A stretch of 64,000 nucleotides of DNA. Origin: Propionibacteriaceae bacterium (lineage in GTDB: Bacteria; Actinomycetota; Actinomycetes; Propionibacteriales; Propionibacteriaceae). Each line of letters begins with the position of its first letter. Within the stretch, counting starts at the first letter, position 1. Location of the stretch: NCBI GenBank assembly GCA_031261455.1, contig JAISJP010000007.1:1-64000 (forward strand), in the 5' to 3' direction. A model generated the notes under the pieces. The model made no database searches. It saw only the letters and a list, made by a program, of their open reading frames with translations, and was not told where the DNA came from. This document shows positions 59,589 to 64,000 of the stretch, in pieces. The translations under genes were made by a program, and so were the position numbers.

Positions 59589-61139
59589 ATGAGCGAATCA
59601 CAGACAGCAACAACCCAAGACCAAGCACAAACCGAGACCGAGAATCTCGAAACGGATGCAACCTTCGCCGACCTTGATGTTGACGAACAGATCGTTCAAG
59701 CCCTTGCTGACAAGGGCATCTACCATCCTTTCCCCATTCAGACGATGGCAATTCCCATCGCCCTCACCGGAGCCGACCTCATCGGTCAGGCCCGCACCGG
59801 CACCGGCAAGACGCTGGCGTTCGGCATCCCCCTGCTGCAGCACATCATTCTTGAAGGCGACGAAGAGTTTGAAGACCTGAGTGCCCCCGGCAAGCCACAG
59901 GCGCTCGTAATGACGCCCACGCGCGAGTTGGCGTTGCAGGTCAGCTCCGACATCTCTGGGGCCGCCAAGTATCGCAAGGCGCGCGTGCTCACGATCTACG
60001 GTGGCGTGTCCTACGACGATCAGCTCGACAAACTCATCGAGGGCGTCGATATCGTTGTGGGAACTCCCGGACGCGTCCTTGACCTTGTAAACCGCCACTC
60101 GCTCGACCTCTCGCAGGTCACCCGCTTGGTGTTGGATGAGGCCGACGAGATGCTTGACATGGGTTTCTTGCCCGATGTGGAGCGGATCCTCGCCAAGTGC
60201 GCGCTCTCCCGCCAGTCATTGTTGTTCTCGGCCACGATGCCAACCCAGATTGTGGCGCTGGCTAGGTCACACATGAACCAGCCGGTGCATGTGCGCGCCG
60301 AGGGTCACGACGCCCAAGTGACCGTGCCGGACACCACCCAGTTTGTCTACCAGACACACTCGCTGGACAAGCCGGAGATTCTCGGCAAGCTGCTACAGGC
60401 ACCCGGCGTTGAGAAGATGATGATCTTCACACACACCAAGCGTGCCGCCCAGCGCGTCGCCGATGACCTGGTTGATCGCGGTTTCGACGCCACCAGCATT
60501 CACGGCGACCTCAGCCAGGCCGCCCGCGAAAAGGCGCTAAAGCGCTTCCGCCACAACGAGGTACGCATCTTGGTTGCCACCGACGTGGCGGCGCGCGGCA
60601 TCGATGTGGCAGGCGTGAGTCACGTCGTCAACTACGAGTGCCCCGATGACGAGAAAACCTACGTCCACCGCATCGGCCGCACTGGACGCGCGGGCGCGCT
60701 CGGCGTTGCCTTGACGTTGGTTGACGCTGCCGACATGACCCGCTGGAAAGTCATCAACCGCATCCTAGCGTTGCCGTTCCCCGAGCCGTTGGAGAGCTAC
60801 TCCACGTCGCCCAACCTGCTTGCCGACCTCGGCATCCCGGAAGGCACCAAGGGCCGCATCAAGGCCGCCTCTCCCCTGCCTCCCAAGTCTGATCGCGACC
60901 ATGATCGTGGTGGCCGTGATGGCGACCGCAGAGGCTCTGCCGGGCGCAGCTCGGATGGACGTCGTTCGCGCGATGACCGCCACTCCTCTGGCGAGCGTCG
61001 CTCCGAGCCCCGACAGCGCCGAGACGACGACAAACTGTCGACCGACCTGCCGACGTCTGATGCGCAACCCACCAGTGACAAGCCGAAACGCAAGCGTCAT
61101 CGCACCCGTAACGGTCAGCCGGTCCAACCCAGCGAGTAG
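59589..61139 (+). CDS. DEAD/DEAH-box RNA helicase
   Basis: ARTGTGKTLAFGIPLL, VLDEADEMLDMGFLPDVE, SATMP, YVHRIGRTGRAG; basic RG/D-rich tail. Confidence 0.96.
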   Translation: MSESQTATTQDQAQTETENLETDATFADLDVDEQIVQALADKGIYHPFPIQTMAIPIALTGADLIGQARTGTGKTLAFGIPLLQHIILEGDEEFEDLSAPGKPQALVMTPTRELALQVSSDISGAAKYRKARVLTIYGGVSYDDQLDKLIEGVDIVVGTPGRVLDLVNRHSLDLSQVTRLVLDEADEMLDMGFLPDVERILAKCALSRQSLLFSATMPTQIVALARSHMNQPVHVRAEGHDAQVTVPDTTQFVYQTHSLDKPEILGKLLQAPGVEKMMIFTHTKRAAQRVADDLVDRGFDATSIHGDLSQAAREKALKRFRHNEVRILVATDVAARGIDVAGVSHVVNYECPDDEKTYVHRIGRTGRAGALGVALTLVDAADMTRWKVINRILALPFPEPLESYSTSPNLLADLGIPEGTKGRIKAASPLPPKSDRDHDRGGRDGDRRGSAGRSSDGRRSRDDRHSSGERRSEPRQRRDDDKLSTDLPTSDAQPTSDKPKRKRHRTRNGQPVQPSE

Positions 61140-61149
61140 GCAATACTGC

Positions 61150-62256
61150 TCAGTAGAGCATCTGCATGGCGGCGCGGACTTCAGCGAGAGTTGCTTCGGC
61201 CACCTCGTTGGCGCGGGCGTTTCCGGCGTGAAGAACCTCTTCTAGGTACTCGGGCGCAGCGAGCAGTTCAGCGCGGGTGGCGCGGATGGAGGCGAAGCGC
61301 TCGTTGATGGCTTCGGTTGCTAGTTTCTTCAACTGCCCGGAACCGCCGTCACCAATCTCGGTGGCGATCTCCTGCGGGTCACGACCGGAGCAGAGCGCCG
61401 TGATGAACACCAAGTTGCTCACCTCGGGGCGGTTCTCCGGGTCGAACGTGATGTTGCGATCCGAGTCCGTGACCGCCTTCTTGATCAGTTTGGCGGTGGT
61501 GTCGGCGTCCATACCGATCTCGATGGTGTTGCCCCGGGACTTACTCATCTTGGCGCCGTCGGTGCCGAGGATGTTCATCGCCTCGCTGAGCAGCGCCTCC
61601 GGTTGCGGAAACACCGGTCCAGACCCGGAATCCACGCGCCCATAACGCTCATCGAAGCGCCGCGCCACCACGCGAGCCTGTTCTAGGTGCGGCAGCTGAT
61701 CTTTGCCAACAGGCACCAAGTTGGCCTTGCAAAACAAGATGTCAGCAGCCTGATGCACCGGGTAAGTGAGCAGCAGACCGGACAACGGACGTCCACCCGT
61801 CGCCTCCCACTCCGCCTTCACCGTGGGGTTGCGCCGCAGTTCAGAGTCGGTAACCAGAGAGAGGAACGGCAACAGCAGTTGGTTCAGGGCTGGCACCGCC
61901 GAGTGCGTGAAGATGGTTGCCTTAGCCGGATCAATGCCGCAAGCAAGATAGTTGGCAACCGCTGAGTAGACGCGCTCGCGGATGGGGCCAACACCGTCGC
62001 GGTCGGTGATGACCTGATAGTCGGCAGAGAGCACCCAAGTCTCGACGCCAAGGTTTTGCAGACGCACCCGGTTGGCGAGCGAGCCGAAAAAGTGACCGAT
62101 GTGCAGTTCGCCAGTGGGACGATCCCCCGTCAGCACCCGCCAGTTGCCCGGATTGGCGACCAGATCGGCCTCAATCTTCTCACTGCGGCTCTGGCTCGCC
62201 CGCAGGCTCTCCTGAGACGTGCTGGACTCTAAGGTCTCCTCAACGTTGTCGCTCAT
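61150..62256 (-). CDS. trpS: Tryptophanyl-tRNA synthetase
   Basis: LTGDRPTGELHIGHFFGSLANRV, GAKMSKSRGNTIEIG. Confidence 0.94.
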   Translation of the reverse strand: MSDNVEETLESSTSQESLRASQSRSEKIEADLVANPGNWRVLTGDRPTGELHIGHFFGSLANRVRLQNLGVETWVLSADYQVITDRDGVGPIRERVYSAVANYLACGIDPAKATIFTHSAVPALNQLLLPFLSLVTDSELRRNPTVKAEWEATGGRPLSGLLLTYPVHQAADILFCKANLVPVGKDQLPHLEQARVVARRFDERYGRVDSGSGPVFPQPEALLSEAMNILGTDGAKMSKSRGNTIEIGMDADTTAKLIKKAVTDSDRNITFDPENRPEVSNLVFITALCSGRDPQEIATEIGDGGSGQLKKLATEAINERFASIRATRAELLAAPEYLEEVLHAGNARANEVAEATLAEVRAAMQMLY

Positions 62257-62266
62257 CGTGTCCTCT

Positions 62267-63121
62267 CTAGCTCAAACCCACGCCACCGCGCGCCTGGATC
62301 AGCGCAATGATGGCATTTAAGCTTTCCACACTCGTTACGTTGACGCCTAACCCGTGCCCGGTCTTTCCGCTGCCGTGATAGTCGCTGGACCCGGTTTGGA
62401 TCAGGCCAAGCTCAGCCGCGATGCCCCCCAACTGTGCGCGCGTTTCATCGTCATGATCCTGATGATTGACTTCAATGGCGTCCAGGCCGGCATCGCGCAG
62501 TGACGCCAGCACAGCGACATCCAGTAGGTCGCGGGACCCACGGCCCCACGGATGAGCTAGCACACTCACTCCCCCGGCCTGATGCACTAGCGCGATACCA
62601 GTAGTCAGCGGGGTTTGATAACGTCCAACATAGGCCGGGCCGCCGTCGTAGATCAGGGTGGCGAACGCCTCGGCACGGTCGGCAACGTAGCCTTTAGCGA
62701 CCAGCACGTCGGCCACATGGGGACGACCGACACTGGCCGCGTCCTCAGCTTGGGCCAGAATGTCCGCCTCACTGACGTCATAACCCAACTCCTGCAACTT
62801 GGCCGCCATCAGCGCGACACGTCCGTCACGTCCCACGCGAACTCGCGCCATCTCCTCGTTGAGTGGTCCGCAGTCCGCCCGCACGCCCAAACCGAGCAGA
62901 TGAATAGAGCGGTTGGCAATCTCGCAAGAGAGTTCGACTCCGCCCAGCACTTTGATTCCGTTGGCCGGGGCGGCGGCGCGAGCCTCGTCCAGACCTGCGA
63001 GGGTGTCGTGGTCGGTCAGCGCAACCACATCTAGGCCGACACGCGCGGCGTTTGCTACCAACTCGGCCGGCGTGTCTGTCCCATCAGAGATGAGCGAATG
63101 GGTGTGTAGATCAATTCGCAT
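62267..63121 (-). CDS. PHP-domain phosphoesterase
   Basis: MRIDLHTHSLISDGTDTPAELV, ALTDHDTLAGLDEA, SSDYHGSGKTGHGLGVN. Confidence 0.9.
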   Translation of the reverse strand: MRIDLHTHSLISDGTDTPAELVANAARVGLDVVALTDHDTLAGLDEARAAAPANGIKVLGGVELSCEIANRSIHLLGLGVRADCGPLNEEMARVRVGRDGRVALMAAKLQELGYDVSEADILAQAEDAASVGRPHVADVLVAKGYVADRAEAFATLIYDGGPAYVGRYQTPLTTGIALVHQAGGVSVLAHPWGRGSRDLLDVAVLASLRDAGLDAIEVNHQDHDDETRAQLGGIAAELGLIQTGSSDYHGSGKTGHGLGVNVTSVESLNAIIALIQARGGVGLS

Positions 63122-63384
63122 ACCTCAATTCTGCCTTGCGAGACTGGTTGAATCATCATTTCTTGTGTGATGGTTGAATTTGACACAAAAATCCACACTT
63201 GCGGACACAGCTTCCCAAGGTCGCACGCGAACCTATAGACTTTGGCAATAATCCGACAAAAGGCTTCTGCCCCAAGTCAACACCGAGCGTGACCACGTGT
63301 TACACGGTCGAAACGTCATCATGGCAAGCTGAGTAGTGGTAGCAGCGTTGCAATTTGTGGGAGCAAAAGGAGGGGGAGCAAAAG

Positions 63385-64000
63385 TTGAGCACAGAGATTC
63401 AAGATGCGAGTGACACTGTCGTTGAGCTGATCGACGTCCAGAAACACTTCGGCGAACTGCATGTCCTGAAGGACATCAACCTGAGCGTTGCGCGGGGCGA
63501 AGTAGTGGTGGTCATTGGCCCATCTGGCTCCGGCAAGTCCACACTGTGCCGCACCATCAATCGCCTTGAGCCCATCGACTCCGGTCAGATTTTGGTGGGC
63601 GGCCAGGCGCTCCCGGCGGAGGGTAAGCAGTTGGCTATGCTCCGTGCCGAGGTGGGCATGGTGTTCCAGTCTTTCAATCTGTTTGCTCACAAAACCATCC
63701 TTGACAACGTGACGCTTGGCCCGATAAAGGTGCGCAAGACGCCCACGGAACAGGCCCGCGCGGAAGCCTTCGAACTGCTCGACCGGGTGGGAATTCGCAA
63801 TCAGGCAGACAAGCTGCCTGCCCAGCTCTCCGGCGGTCAACAACAGCGTGCCGCCATTGCGCGCGCGCTCGCCATGCACCCCAAACTGATGCTCTTTGAC
63901 GAGCCAACCAGCGCCCTCGATCCCGAGATGATCAACGAGGTGCTTGACGTGATGACGGACCTCGCGCAGTCTGGCATGACGATGCTGGTAGTCACGCACG
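63385..64000 (+). CDS. Polar amino-acid (glutamate-type) ABC transporter ATP-binding protein, truncated by window end
   Basis: TTG start after [76 protein letters not shown]...[44 protein letters not shown]. Partial, so not in the track. Confidence 0.92.
   Translation, partial: MSTEIQDASDTVVELIDVQKHFGELHVLKDINLSVARGEVVVVIGPSGSGKSTLCRTINRLEPIDSGQILVGGQALPAEGKQLAMLRAEVGMVFQSFNLFAHKTILDNVTLGPIKVRKTPTEQARAEAFELLDRVGIRNQADKLPAQLSGGQQQRAAIARALAMHPKLMLFDEPTSALDPEMINEVLDVMTDLAQSGMTMLVVTH

Overview
This is an actinobacterial chromosome segment of fairly high GC, mostly core genome, with no convincing mobile element, prophage or CRISPR array. Left to right it carries:
- partial lplA (-), DUF2550, and the full atpBEFHAGDC operon with two atpI/Z-like genes;
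- wecA/TagO-like, tsaC, prmC, prfA, rpmE, rho, then thrH-hom-lysA;
- tRNA-Arg(CCG), two tandem GT-C/GT87-like membrane proteins, kgd, whiB, a PdtaS-like histidine kinase, a 24-aa bL37 gene, and rsrA/sigH;
- doxX, aroA, rsgA, hisN, serA, and an oligopeptide ABC transporter;
- a DNA-repair island: orphan ThiF/TOMM-like protein, minimal UvrD2-like helicase, recCBD, and convergent adnA/adnB;
- PP2C, DUF3107, a DEAD-box helicase, trpS, a PHP phosphoesterase, and a partial gluA-like ATPase.
The observations most worth checking are:
(i) RecBCD and AdnAB side by side and overlapping at their 3' ends, next to a UvrD2-like helicase whose 2B region is replaced by a poly-Gly linker;
(ii) exact GGAAT-N18-GTT sigmaR/SigH-type promoters upstream of sigH and rpmE, the former placed to express a Cys-rich N-terminally extended sigma isoform;
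(iii) a dispersed intergenic inverted-repeat family (about 5 copies);
(iv) unusual perfect or near-perfect palindromes in the linker-coding parts of recC, recB and adnB;
(v) a recurrent -10 box 6-8 nt before the start codon in at least 9 genes (leaderless architecture);
(vi) thrH in place of thrB/thrC next to hom.
All calls come from reading sequence and translations. No database search was run.
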